From Coriolopsis trogii (taxonomy: Eukaryota; Basidiomycota; Agaricomycetes; Polyporales; Polyporaceae), in the NCBI GenBank assembly GCA_020543525.1, contig JAHYIO010000001.1, forward strand, positions 1,736,001-1,800,000: a stretch of 64,000 nucleotides of DNA. The letters run 5' to 3'. Below, piece after piece: positions 23,272 through 35,733 of this stretch. The notes under the pieces were generated by a model. That model searched no databases, was not told where the DNA came from, and saw only the letters and a list, made by a program, of their open reading frames with translations. The position numbers were made by a program, and so were the translations under genes. Each line of letters starts with the position of its first letter. Within the stretch, counting starts at the first letter, position 1.

Positions 23272-24565
23272 AGGGCTGATGTAACACCGAATACGAGTAC
23301 CCTTCGTTATCGATATCGTCATCCTGTAACAATATCCGTTGGAATCTGATCAAATAGCATGAGCTCCTTACTTCATCATACGATCAAGAGTGCCCGAACG
23401 CCTTGAGGAGTTATGCGGAATCGGATCGGAAACTATATGTCAAGTGTCCCTTTTTCAGAATCGTAGAAAGAAATCGCGCACGCGGGATATGTGGCATAAG
23501 AATGCACTTGCGCTGGGAGTTACCCACTCCAATTATATCGGTGTTGGCACACACGTCTCTGTACGTACTGCGAGGTAACTCAAACTACCGAGCAAAGTGC
23601 GGAGGTTGCCAATGACCATGTAAATCCTGTGTGCAATGGGCTGCCCAAAACGTCAGCTATAAAGTGGCCTGGACGTCGACCCGCGCCTCGAATTCGGGGC
23701 TAGGGGATGTATTAAAAGGGCAGTGGGGCCGGCCCCGTAATAGCTTAGACGAACTTTGTCATAGATGCGTTTGCGTCAGCGCCTGAATATGGGGCGGGAA
23801 TCGGTGGGATACATCATCTGGAAGACCACCGGGATCTAGCAAGACAGCGTGTGGGGGACATGTGAGGACGCTAGTTCGCAAGGCCACGGACAAGAGAGGG
23901 AGTTAGAGAAAGCAACTCCCAGAGACTCTAAGCGAGGGGTGGGGTCACCGAACGATGTGTCACCAGAAGCTGTGACTTCGGCGAAGGTGGCTTGGGACGA
24001 GGGAGGAAACTCGGAGGGTTCCAGCCAAAAAGGAAATCGGAGGAAAAGAGCGCGAGATGGGTTTCGAAAAGGGGACTGATACCGAAGTGATAAGCAGGCG
24101 GTGCTTACAATGCCGAACGTTACACTGACTGCCGCGCTGGAAGCAGGTACATCTGACTTGCCTTGCCGCGCGCGCCGACACGGAAGGTTTGAAAGGCGGC
24201 AGACGGTGTGCATGCACTCAGATGCGACGGACAACGGCCGACGGACGATGAGAACGTCGGGGGAGCTGTGGGCAGAGCTAGCGGTGAATGCGGCAAGCCA
24301 CCTGCCTGGGAAGGCAATAAGGCTACTGACGCGTGACGTCATTGCAGATTTGCGAGTAAGTAACGAACGCCGGGCGAAGCAGAAAACCAGCGGGAAGCCA
24401 TACTAGGGACCGTATCCTCCTTTTCCTCCGACTGCCACCATCAGCTATAAATCTACCAGGTCAGTCCCCTCCTCCTCTCACCATCCAGCGTTTCCCCTCC
24501 TCCCTCGTCCCATTGCCACTCTATCCCACACCCATACCCTCTCTCTCGCTGCCGCCACCACAGCC
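23272..24565. other. Intergenic region, about 1.3 kb
   Basis: I see no supported gene. Frames on both strands lack domains and any usable splice partners. The right end holds a TATA box and a C/T-rich leader for the next gene. Confidence 0.45.
24446..24451 (+). promoter_or_regulatory. TATA box of the ARMT1-like gene
   Basis: TATAAA lies 120 bases before the ATG at 24566 and is followed by a C/T-rich tract typical of fungal transcription start regions. Confidence 0.5.
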
Positions 24566-26827
24566 ATGAACGACTACTTCCCCCCGACTCCGCCTCACGA
24601 CGAGACTGACCCCAGTGACCCCATGCAGGACCAGGACAAGATGAGTCTCGCTGTCAACGGCTCTGCCCCGCCGCCCATGGGGACGACGGGTACAAAGGAT
24701 GCTCCCAATCGAATGGCCCTAAAGCTGTCTCACTTGCCTAGCAGACAAAAGATTCAGCCCGTGTATCCCCGCTCGCCTTCCACTGTACGTATGTTCTCTT
24801 GATTTCTTGGTGTGTGCGCATGTATGCACCCGAGTGCTTCCGCATATATGCATGTAGGGGTACTCACGAGTGGCTACAGATCGACCCGAACAACCCGCCA
24901 TGGCCTGCATACCGGGGCTACCACGAGTGCGTAACATCTGTGAACGTCAGGATACGTTAGTGACAAGTATGTGCCCTTCATAGGTATTCCTTTGCCTACG
25001 CCACCATGGGCCAACGACTTCCCACTATCTTGGGCAAAGCTATCGAAGATGTTGTCTTCACCTTGAATCAGGAGTACGACGAGGAACGCATTGTTGACCT
25101 CGTGCAGTGTATCGAGCGCATGGATGACTTGATGAAGGAACTCCAGGCGCAGGCCAAGCTCCGTCCCATTATCGACGACGGAGAGGCGGATGTGGCCCTG
25201 TGGAACAAGCTCATTGCGAAATATTTCCAAGGTGCGTGACCGTGTCTCATGATTGTCGCCCCATTGCGGGTTTGCTCGAGCGCGACGTCGATCTCTCCCA
25301 CGTCTTCGCACGTTCACCTCTTGAACCTTATCTTGGAGTGACTGCGGTGGTTCCTACCCCACCTGCTATATAAGGGGACAATAACTGACTAATGCATCTC
25401 AGGCAAGACATTCATGAACGCACCTTGGCTGTTCGCCGAGGCGTACAAGTATCGCCGCCTGCAAGAGTGTTTCAGCGTTAGCAAGTACTGGAAGAATTAC
25501 GACGTGTTTTTCCGCCAGAAAGTACGTTGTTGCCCATTGAATCCACGCTGGTATTCCGTCTCTGATAGCAGCAGTGTGATACTTTTTCACGCTCGAGCGA
25601 CGCTGTCTTCGAACTGTCCATGCGCTTCGCCGAGCCTTTCACCATCAAGGAAGGTTTGTCGGCGAGTGAGAAGTTGGAGGCAGAACGTTTGATGTTCATG
25701 GAGCTTACCCAAAGTACGTGATATATTTCTGTGCATGGTAATATGTTGACGCGGGCATCCATATAGTCTGCCTTTGGGGCAACTCCACGGATCTTTCCCT
25801 GCTCATCAACATGACGGAGGAACAAATTAAGGCTCTTCAGTCTACCGGGGGCGAGAACCTTGCGGCGACCGAGAAGAACATTCTTGGGAACCACATGAAA
25901 CGGCTCTGGGAGACGGTCGTTAGCTTGAGGTCCAACACTGGTGGCCGCATTGATTTCGTCCTCGACAACGCTGGTTTCGAACTGTACTGTGATTGCGTGT
26001 ATGGTACGTGGTTTGTCCCGGCCACGAATTTGAAGTTGACTGACCCCAATTTGTAGCGGACTTCCTCATTCAAAGTGGGCTAGCCAAAGAGGTTCGCTTC
26101 CACGGAAAGCGTTACCCTTGGTTCGTCTCCGATGTGACGAAGAAGGACTGGGATTGGTTGTTGAACTCCATGGTATACGGTCACCTCTTCCCGAAGGCAA
26201 CCGAAGAGGAAAAGGACAGTCTACGACGGCTTGGTATGCGCTGGAAGGTCAGTCAGTTATCAACACAATCGTAGAACGTACTCACAAACACGCATTTTGC
26301 AGCAATATGAGAAAGAGCGCAAATGGGTTTATGAACAGCACCCCTTCTGGTGCACTGGATTTACGTACTGGGAGCTGCACAACGAGGCTCCTGACCTCTT
26401 CCTCCATTTGTCACGCTCGGACCTTGTCATATTCAAGGGCGATTTGAACCACCGCAAGGTATGTATCACCATCCCAGTGACTACACGACTGAAGTTTGAG
26501 AACTAACGCGGTTGCCCAGTTGACATACGACTGTGCGGCACCGCCGTCCACCGACTTCGAAATCGCTATTGGCCCCATGGCTTCTGCTGCTGGTGCCCCG
26601 CGCGTCTGTAGTATGCGGACGATCAAGAGCGATGTCGTCGTTGGTCTCGGTCCCGATGGCGATGAGCTGGCTGAACGTCTCGACAAGGAAGAGCCAGGTT
26701 GGAAGATCAGCGGCAAATATGTGAGTACACCTGATCCTTTTCCTCGCCACTAGCACTAAATCCCGGTTTGCAGGCGGTGGTTCTTCTATCCGAGGGGCGT
26801 CCTGGGGAGAAAGTGATTTTCACATAA
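24566..26827 (+). CDS. ARMT1-like damage-control phosphatase (DUF89)
   Basis: Ten exons (24566-24784, 24880-24926, 24984-25231, 25403-25521, 25575-25713, 25767-26003, 26057-26247, 26303-26458, 26520-26720, 26774-26827) give 536 residues. DUF89 family III proteins are metal-dependent phosphatases that remove damaged or unwanted sugar phosphates; the human member is ARMT1 and the yeast member is YMR027W. The family landmarks are in order: ERIVDLVQCIERMDDLMKEL, NAPWLFAEAYKYRR, CLWGNSTDLSLLINM, RIDFVLDNAGFELYCD (metal-site Asp and Asn in DNAG), RYPWFVSDVTKKDWDWLL, and LVIFKGDLNHRKLTYD. The length is close to the family norm except for about 80 extra N-terminal residues rich in Pro and Asp. Exon 5 could start at 25572, adding one Gln. 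A cytosolic location is likely. Confidence 0.88.
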
Positions 26828-27094
26828 ATTGATACACACAACTGTCGTCTTCACAGATTGCGCGCTGTATAACATGGACAGAAGCCAACGTTCGTATACG
26901 TAGATCCTTGCGTCGTAACCTCCACTTTGTGTACCATCTTCTCACTTGTACCATCGCCTAGCACTTCTCCTTGTAATAGTTCGCCATAGCATATGCAGTA
27001 CAATCCTTCGAAGCAGATCGCGAAAAGGCCACTCGATATGGTTGCAACCGTAAGATAGGTGGATTGCAGCAGACAGTAACGACGACTGTACACA

Positions 27095-30000
27095 CTAGGC
27101 AGAAACCGCGACTGTTCTGTCCACATCCATGACAGAATTACTGGGTTCGTCGTCGTCTTCGCCGATCTCGCCAAACATGCCGTCGTCCATCTCAGAGAGA
27201 AGATGCTCGACCACATAGCTGTCTTGGAGTAGCTTATCCATGCGCGATAAATGGCGCTCGGTATACGGGACGAGTGCGTCGATGATCTCTCTCAAGGCAG
27301 TTGCACCACGTCCCTCAGGGATCACAGCCTCTGCACCCGGTTCGCCCAGAGTCACAGGACTCGCAACCGCATTGAGCATCGCTTCTTCATCAAAGGCACG
27401 CGACAGATCGTCTGCAGGACGGAGCTTGACGATGGCATGCAGGATTCGCTGTGCGACAACGCTGGTCTTAGCCTTCGCGTTCCAGTCACGGACGTACCGG
27501 AGGAGACGGGCGAGGTCAGCACCAGAGAGCGTGCGGAGGACCTCGTCGACGGCGGGGTGGCCGGATATTGAGGGCGTCGACGTCGAAGGATCTTGCTCTG
27601 ATGCAGAAGGGAGAGAAGAGAAGAGCGAATGTAGACGGCCGGGCTGGCCCATGCTGAGCGCGAGGAGAATCGCGTTGCGATAATCGTGGAGCGCGAGGTA
27701 GTTGGCAAAGTCTTGCTCTCTACGTCGCGCGGATGAGGGAATGAGTGCACTAGAAGACGCATAAGTGCGAGGCACTCACTTCTGGACGAGCTCGGCGCGT
27801 TCCGTCTGTTGCTGTGCTTCTTGCTCTTCCGTGCAATCCTGCCAGAATGTGACAACGGAGTCTGCAGCGCCAGATAGGATGGTGCTCTCATCGCTGCTGA
27901 CAGCAAGTGCCCATACCTTGGTGCGCACGTAAAGTCAGCCCTACGCTACATGGGAGTCGACAACGAGCACTCACTTTGTCCTCGTGGTTGTCCATGGTCG
28001 CCGCACACGTCTCGTCTCGGATGTTCCACAGCTTCACGAGTCCATCGCTCGCGCTGCTCACCATCTGCATCCCCGCGTTGATGAAGTCTACACGCAAGAC
28101 GGAGTTGGTGTGGCCCTCGAACGTCTTCACGCACGTAAAGTCGTCCAAACTCCACAGCTTGACCGTCTTGTCCCCGCTGCCTGTCGCGAGCACGCGCTCG
28201 GCGTGCCCGAAACGGACGCACCAAACGCCGCGCTTGTGCCCCTTGCACGTCCCTAGCAGCCGCAGCTCCCCTCGTACTCCGGCGCTCGTCGCTACATACT
28301 CAATCTCCCACACCTTCGCGGTGCGATCTTGAGAGCCAGAGACGAGTAGTCGGTCGTTCGGCGCGACGTCGAGCGAGTTGATGTCCTTGTCATGTGCCTT
28401 GTGCGTTGTCAAACTCTTGCACTTGACTATATGCGCGCCTGTCTGGTCGCCTTGGCTGTCTTCGGCCGCCACGAGCGGCACAGAAGACAGGTCCCACATT
28501 TTGATCGTGCGGTCCTGGCTTCCCGTAAACATGAACCGCAGGTTATCCCCACCGCCCGGCGCGACGGTACTCGACCCGGACGCGGCTGAGTCAGCCGAGA
28601 ACGCCTTGCGAGACATGGCAATCGCGCCCACACTCTCAGCGTGACCTTCACATACGGCAACACAGCGCCATTCCGGGACTGTATGCACATGTGTGCCTTG
28701 TGTGCCCTCGCTTGTGCGTGGGCGAACAGGAGCCCATATGCGCGCAGAGCGGTCCTTGCTGCCGCTTGCTAGCACGCGACCCTGCGCGCCCCGGTCGAGA
28801 CAGAGGACTATCTCAGAGTGGCCAGAGATAAGACGTGCATCGAGAGAGGACGTCGAGTAGACTCGTATCAACGACGAGTTAGTCGCCAGCGCTACGTGGG
28901 TGTCGGAGAGGAGAGAAGGGGCGGCGGTAGACGCCTGGAGAGGAAGTGTGGGCGACAGGAAGGTGGCGTCGATGATTTCGTCGTTGAAACCAATGAGCTG
29001 GCGACTGAGCGCCTGCGTTGTGAGGGAATGGAACAGAATGTTCTGGTCTGCGTGCACAGATACAATTGTGGACGAAGACGGAACGTAACTGTACGCTCAT
29101 CAGCGTCCAAAGAGTACAGATGCCAAAAACGAAGACTTACATAGCGTCTACGATTTGTCGCTGTTCCTCCTGGTTTTCCGTGTTGCCATCCTGTTCATGC
29201 CCAAGAGTGAAAAGCACGCTGCCCTCCCGTGCGTCCCAGATTTTGATCACGCCTTTCTCGCCTCCGGTGTAGAATCGGAGCTTCCCAGGGCCAGACGGTG
29301 CGCCCGCGAGATCCTCATCAGGATGTAAGAGACCGACCGTCTCGACGCGCTCGAGGACGGGAATAGTTTTGTGGAGAACGGGGGAATACGCGGTCTCCTT
29401 GCCCTTGCTCTTGTTGCTCTTCTTCGTTCCAGTCGAGACAACGCCCCCTGAAATGTCCCATACGAGTACGACGGAATCGCGGCCTCCACTGACGAGCCAC
29501 TTCCCATCTGGAGAAACGTCGAGTCCGCGCGGGACCGATACATGTCCCTCCAGCACGGCCTCTGGCTTCGATCCGCTGCTAGTGCGCGCAGCAGCAGCGG
29601 ATAAATCGAATATGCGTATGCGGGTGTCTACGGATGCCGTGATGAGCTGCATCTTCTGCTCGCGGACGACCGAGGACGGGTCGAAGGGGTGGTTGAACGC
29701 GAGCGCGCTGACAACGCCACCATGACCCTTGAACAGGTGCGTCACGTAGCCGCGGAGGATGTCCCACACCTTTACCACACCGTCCGCGGAGCCGGAGGCA
29801 AGATAAGTGGACGTGGGGTCGGCTTTGCATACGTGCACGGGCGCGTCGTGAGCGCGGGCGACTACGCGGACAGGTCTGATGGGTTTTGCTTGTGGGGTGG
29901 AGGAAGAAGGTATCTCATAGATGCGCAGAGACAGCGAAGAAGTGAATAGGATCAGGTGGGAAGCGTTGGGCGTTATGCAGAGAGAAGTGATAGTTTCGGT

Positions 30001-30298
30001 GTCCTGTGACGGCGCGATTCAGACAGCCATAGACAAAGGAGAGGAATTATCCGCGCACCCCAGCAAACCGACAGAGCTCCGTGCCCGCCTTCACGTCTGT
30101 GAGTAGCGCGTCCTCGCCTACGCAGGTGACCAATCTTGACCCATCGGAAGTGATTGCTACAGGACCTGCGGTGTACAACGGCGCGATGACCCGGCCTTTC
30201 TTGAAGCTATATGCGCGTCATGAGCATCTAGATACCCTACATAAAGCAACGAACTTCACATACGCGGTCTTCAGCTTCGGACGGTGAGCAGAGTCCAT
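27095..30298 (-). CDS. UTP13: U3 snoRNP / SSU processome WD40 protein UTP13
   Basis: Six exons (30298-30264, 30206-30059, 30003-29141, 29088-27975, 27916-27780, 27719-27095) give 973 residues. Utp13 (human TBL3) belongs to the UTP-B module of the nucleolar small-subunit processome, which processes pre-18S rRNA. The start MDSAHRPKLKTAFKKGRVIAP matches the family. Repeated WD40 units end in WD or WS pairs, for example YLASGSADGVVKVWD, LVSGGRDSVVLVWD, FMFTGSQDRTIKMWD, LVSGSQDRTAKVWE and LATGSGDKTVKLWS, consistent with two propellers. After about residue 760, the C-terminal Utp13 helical domain follows (EQDFANYLALHDYRNAILL, then HPAVDEVLRTLSGADLARLL). The tail is acidic. The gene lies on the same strand as the forkhead gene upstream of it. 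Confidence 0.93.
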
Positions 30299-31307
30299 GA
30301 GTAAGGAGCGGAGGCCGTCGGAGGAGTATGCAAGGCAGATATGGGCGCCTACAACAGTTTTCGCGCGGTGTTTGTGTTTGTTGTGCAAGAGCTTCATCCC
30401 ACTCCTTCCAGCGCCTATCAGCATTCTGATCGCGCTCCGTGGCTGAACGGTGTGAACACAAATAAATGGCCCACGCAACTCAGCTGGCTTCTGGAACTGA
30501 TACTCCAGGCGGCCACGCTGCACTCGGGGCCCTTACGAGAACATCACGTATGACCCTGACGTCTCTGGCTATGTAGAGACAACTTCTGCCGTTGTGAGCG
30601 GCGGCAGAACGCAGCGGAGTTTTCTGTGCACACCCGTCTGCCAGTCCCGGCACTCACACGTCCACCCACCCACCGACAGCGTCCCATAGCTGTCGACAAG
30701 GGAAGCTTGACCGCCTCTCTCATGCACACATCGGAACTACCGTCTGTTCCGCCGCTGTCCCCCCGAGATGTACATCTTCATACATACCCTGTGACGCTCA
30801 GCGGAGTCCCACAATGTGGGATAAGAGCGCACCTCTATATCAGAAGCATCATTGTCCGGTGAATTTTTCCTCACTTTGCCAGCGTTCTCCTGAGACTCAG
30901 GTGTTCACAAGACGCTCGACAACAATGCAATGGTCTTCGAGATTGGAAACGAAGCTTGCATCGCACACCACGGGGTCGCTTCCCGGACATCAAGCCAACT
31001 CGACTACTTCTCCCTCACACCGGTCCAGACCTTCGATGCTGATAAAGCAGTGTATCAACCGCATACGGCGATGAACTAAACAAACCAGTTAATAATCCTA
31101 GAAGGAGATTACGCATAAGTCAGTGAGAAAGCAAAGAACTATGTTTACAAGCCGCAGACGATCCGGTAATAGACCTGATAGCGCGAAAGACGTGCTAAGA
31201 CGTAAGCTTAGACGTAGACGGATAGTGGTGAAAAGTCAAGACCATAGGTGTGAGATGAGAATGACGAGACCAAAACGAGCATCCTCCTGCAAGAAAGCGT
31301 GCATGGC
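30299..31307. other. Intergenic region, about 1 kb
   Basis: I see no supported gene. It lies between the UTP13 start and the forkhead stop, both on the minus strand, and should contain the UTP13 promoter. Confidence 0.5.
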
Positions 31308-33394
31308 TCACGAACGCGAATAGCTGTTTGGTTTCCGTTGTCCCTGTCCCTGATATTGCCGAAGTGCATCCTCCAGAGAGCGCCTCCGCCGCGCCTCCTC
31401 TTCCATCACCTCTTTCATCATCTTTTCCGCCTGTATCCTCCGCCGTGCCTCTTCTTCGAGCATGTTCTCCGCCACCTTAAGCGCGGCCTTGGCGCGGGCC
31501 ACTTCTTCCTGCGAAGCAGTCAACTGGTCCGACAACCGTAAGGCGGAGTTCACAGCGTCTTGGGACTGCCGCCGGAGTCCCGCCATCTCCATCTTCAGCC
31601 GCTCGATCGTGGAGTCGGCCTGGTCCATAGCGGTAAAACTTGAGAAAGCCCCGTGAAGGACTGAGCGACCGGATTGCCCCTGCGAACCGGAGTAGCTACG
31701 GTGGCTGGACCCGGAATATGAGTTCCCGCGGTGGGCCCGAGGGTCGTATTGGTAAGGCATGTCCTCCGAACTGGAATAGTCATCGTCAGAGTACTGCGCC
31801 GGCCCGTCTGGGTCGTCTTCCCAATCCATATCATCGTCATCGTCGTCATCGTATGTCCTGCGACCACGCATGAACGAAGCGGCACTGAACGACCTACTGT
31901 CCACAGGTCGCAGTTTCGCGATCGTCGGAACAGGCGGCGGTTGGTGATTGTTACTGACAGGGTGATGCGAGTGAGGATGCTGGTGAGGATGTTGGTGAGG
32001 ATGCTGGTGAGGATGGTGAGAGTGCGGATGAGAGTGAGAATGTTGAAGGTGGGGATGAGATGCTGGTGGAGGTGGTGGAGGCGGGGCTTGATGGTGAGGA
32101 TGCTGATGTTGATGAGAGTTTGGTTGTGGCGGCGTATGAGCATAAGAGGAAGGCGGAGGGTGTTGAGGGTGATTATGCGATTGCTGCTGGGAAGGCGGAG
32201 CATGGGAATGTGCATGTGGTGGAGGTACATTATGGGGATGATGATGCGTATGGGGATGCTGAGAGGGCTGGAAATGGGAATGAGGCGGAGGCTGGTTATG
32301 CGACGGCAGGGGCGGAGAAGGCTGCTGCGCATGGGGAGACGGCATATGGGAGTGTGGATGAGGTGGAGGCTGGGCAGGCGGTGAATAGCTACGATAGTAG
32401 GAATCTCGAGGAGTAAGATGGGGAGGAGGGGGGGAATGATCGCGTTGTGGGGGACTATGGCGTGCTTGTGATCGCTCCTCGGAAGATGGTTGAGACATCG
32501 GAGGCGGAGGCCGTAGCGATGTAGAGGTAGCACCGGAGGATGTCGACGCACCATTTGGTGACGATGACATGACAGTCGAATTCGTCGACGGAGTCACGGA
32601 CGGCGGCGGTTGCTGCATAGGAGGTCCGTGAAAGGAGGGGAAAGCTTGTTGGGAAGGGACATGCATAGGAATGATGTTGTTGGGAGATAATGGGCCATAT
32701 CCAGGCATGAGTCCTACCTCCGAGCTATCGGGTTTGTTTGGCCTGCCCCCTCTCTTCCTAGGTCGTTTAGTTCCAGGAGGAGCATCGAGATTGACAGTCC
32801 AGTACGACCCGAAGCCGGGATCGGACGGTGGGCGGGGTTGTCGCTCAAAGAGGCGATTGAGAGATAGATGGTGCCGCACAGATTGCTGAACAGTGCATTT
32901 AGCACCATCCGAGAGCATATGCACGAGAGGGGGAGTGTTCCGGGAGAAGCAGAGGACATACCTTCCACGCCGGGCCAGCCGTCTTATAGTACGGATATTT
33001 TCTCTCCATCGCAGCATATATCTCTCGAATAGTCAAACGCTTACGAGGACTCCCGAGGATAGTACACCGTAGTATTACGGGCAACGTATGTTGAGGGCGC
33101 CCATCAGTGTCGGGGAGGCATGCGAGGGTGTCGGGGCAGTCTGGATGGGGCTCATGGGCCCGGATGACAACTTCCGCTCGTGGAGGAGGCCTGAGCTCGA
33201 CTGCAGTGTTGCTGCTCTCCGAGGTCTTTTCGGTTGGTGAGGTGTTCGTGCTGCTCGGAGAGCGCGCAGCCTGTAACCTGCAACGATAGAGAGGGGGGAT
33301 GAGACTGGGAAGAGGCGGCAATGAAGCTCTCCACGCACCTGAGGGACGATTCATAAGACGATTCAGGATTGAGGAGGCTGTTGAGGCTGGCCAT
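31308..33394 (-). CDS. Forkhead transcription factor
   Basis: Three exons (33394-33339, 33277-32962, 32885-31308) give 649 residues. Residues about 80-155 form a fork-head winged-helix domain: VILRCTILGSPRKRLTIREIY, then AMERKYPYYKTAGPAWK, and across the second intron QSVRHHLSLNRLFERQ (the DNA-recognition helix), then the wing GFGSYWTVNL followed by basic TKRPRKRGGRP. The middle is a long Pro/His/Gln/Ser-rich low-complexity region, including a His-Gln-Pro repeat around 31975-32040, then an acidic stretch. The last roughly 85 residues are a strong heptad coiled coil (from about ERLKMEMAGLRRQSQ to EEEARRRRSLEDALRQ), suggesting dimerisation. It is a nuclear DNA-binding regulator; the targets cannot be read from sequence. 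Confidence 0.9.
31975..32040 (-). repeat. Coding His/Gln/Pro repeat in the forkhead gene
   Basis: An imperfect 12-base repeat on the minus strand encodes HQHP and HPHS units inside the disordered region of the forkhead protein. Confidence 0.7.
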
Positions 33395-34207
33395 GCATGC
33401 AGGCAGGACGGGCGGGAGGAGGAAGGGGAGGGAGAGAGGGTGGGTGCGAGTGTGACGGGGGAGAGGAAAAGGCAAGAGGTAGGCGCACAAGTTGAGCTTG
33501 TGGGTCCATGACCCCCACTATCCCTTTCTTTCTCTATTAGATCCGACGCCCGATTCACACAAACGCACACCTCTTAGCTCGCTCCTGGCCGCGTTCGGCC
33601 TCCTGGCTCACATAGACAGCAACACGGGAGCTCCTTCTCGTCGACTATGGCAGCCCTTGTCATTCTTCTGCAATTTACCGGGGAACACACAGCAGTTGCC
33701 AGCACACTCAAGCCAAAACAGCGTTTGATGTGGTTTATCGGACTTACGCGTGGGCGGGGTACAAATCGGAACGGCCCCTTGTGTTGCTGATCCCATGAGC
33801 GATAATCTACAACTCTCTCAGGAGACCCATCGATTGTTCACTCTCCCCTCTCCACAGAAACCGACTCAAGCCGCCGCCTCCGTCTGCAGCGAAAGGGGTC
33901 GTCAGGCCTCAGTCAAGCCTCCGATGCCCACTGAGTGCCCCGTTTATTGACGACCGGGTAGACCACTGCGCACGTAATTTTCGTACCCGGCTGCCATCTC
34001 ACAACAGGGGATCTGCCGCCGGGATCGCTCGGCGCCGGCGTCGCTGTCAACAGGAGCGCGCTGCGCCAGCGGGGGTCCACTACCGCTAAGCCTATTAAGG
34101 AAATATACATGCACACATCCAAGCAAGGTATTCAGGGCGACAAGTCGCCCGTTGTCAGTACGCGGGGTAGGTAGTAACAGTACATCCTCTGAGAGCTTAT
34201 GGCCGCT
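33395..34207. other. Intergenic region, about 0.8 kb
   Basis: No gene is supported. It should contain the forkhead promoter and the 3' end of the NIPSNAP gene. Confidence 0.5.
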
Positions 34208-35451
34208 CTACTTCAGCGGGCTGAAGGGTAGAGGCTCGAGGACGATGGCGTCCATGAGCATAGAGAACTCTGCGGTCTGCGCGGAAGTCATTAGTCAGCT
34301 CACAGGTCACCAGCACACATGTTAACATACCTTCGAAACCGTCTCAGACCATCCATCCAGAGCCCAAGCCTTCTCTCGAGTCTCCTTCCTAGTCTGCAAA
34401 TCGCTATATACAAGCGGCTAAGGGACATGATCGACAGGCACAGCGTAATCAAACACCTACGGGTATTGCCACATATGGTGCACCTGGTGTAATCGCCCAA
34501 CTTGCGAGAACCAAGCACCAACAGGTGCAACAAACTTCCTGCGCGCCTCGATACCCTTGCGCCTGTCACAAATCATTAGATGCGCGCCCAAAGTCAATAT
34601 CTGAAACACGAACCAGGTATGCTCCCATTGGAGTAGAGTGCCCGGGTGTAGCTGGTACGTCCGCAACTCGAAGATACCGCCCTCAGTACGAGGAGGCGTC
34701 GTCGGGAAGAATGCAAACTCCTGGCACAGCTGTTGACTGCGCGACGTCAGGTAAGGGATCAACTTGTTGTAAGTGTTGATATGCTGCAATTGTGATCAGC
34801 GGTGGTGGACTGGTGGACCTACAAGTGACAAAGCTTATACCTCAGAGTTCCTGATCTTCTGTATGGTCTTGTCATAACCTGAGTAGTTCTCGTACTCCAG
34901 TATATGGTCTGCGATCGCAGAGAAGTAAGCATAATGCTATTGCAAGAACGGATGTACGTACAGAACACATCCTGCTCGCCCACAACAGTCTCCCAGCTAC
35001 CAGTGAGTTTCACATGCAACTCGGGGTCAGCCTTGATGGCAGTATAGAAGTCCTCTCTATCCATGAAGGTCAGTGCCAACACCAATCAGACAGATAGCCC
35101 AGCGTAACTCACGCAGCTTTCTTGTATTCATTCACGGCATCAGGCTTGACCTTGTGGACTGACAGAATTGTATTGGCTGAGGTAGCTCACATCCTTGGTA
35201 TTCGGAGCAACGCACCTTCCAAGCCATGAACATACTTCCCCCGTGCCACGAGTTTCGAATGCTGCTGGACGTTGACGTCACCCTCTTGTTTTGCTTCCGG
35301 AGACCCATGCAATATAGACTACGCGTCACAGCGTCAAGTCACTTACATCCGCCCCGAAAGGCTAGCTTACCTGAACTGAGATACCCCTCCTGGCTTGTAT
35401 GACCGCCCTTGGGACCTGCTTCAAGGACCGCGCGCTGAGATGTGCCAACAT
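34208..35451 (-). CDS. NIPSNAP family mitochondrial protein
   Basis: Nine exons (35451-35371, 35318-35216, 35158-35113, 35056-34962, 34908-34841, 34783-34614, 34562-34461, 34403-34331, 34276-34208) give 268 residues. The N-terminus (MLAHLSARSLKQVPRAVIQ, then ARRGISVQ) is a clear mitochondrial presequence. Two ferredoxin-like NIPSNAP halves follow: HKVKPDAVNEYKKAAEDFY with VKLTGSWETVVGEQDVFYHI and LEYENYSGYDKTIQKIR, then IFELRTYQLHPGTLLQWEH with WFSQVGRLHQVHHMWQYPDL. NIPSNAP proteins sit on or in mitochondria and in animals mark damaged mitochondria for mitophagy; their fungal role is not defined. The length is normal. The gene is divergent from the glycosyltransferase-like gene, with 282 bases between the start codons. 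Confidence 0.92.
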
Positions 35452-35733
35452 ATTGCGACAGTCTTGAGTTGGAAAGTGGAAGAGCACAGAGAAAGGAAGA
35501 AACAAGAGCAGGTCGCACAGAGAGAAAACGATGGTCGGCAGGAGACCAGTAAGAGCGGGAGTAAAGCGGTGGTATGTGGTTGCGAGTCTGCGGGGGTGGC
35601 ATATGACGCGGGCGGGGGCAACGCTTCCCACGTGGGCTTTTGATCAGGGCAAGCGCCCATTTAGACACCGTGCTCGACGATGAGCTCGCCGGCTTGATCG
35701 ACGTCGTCTTCGTCCAAACTCTTTCGGGTCGCC

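Noticed and set aside
23836..24342. Minus-strand open frame of about 168 codons.
   Set aside because: Ser/Arg/Pro-rich with no recognisable motif and no splice partners; treated as chance.
31731..32384. Plus-strand open frame of about 217 codons rich in Arg, Met and Val.
   Set aside because: It is antisense to the His/Pro/Ser-rich region of the forkhead gene, and its composition is explained by that repeat.
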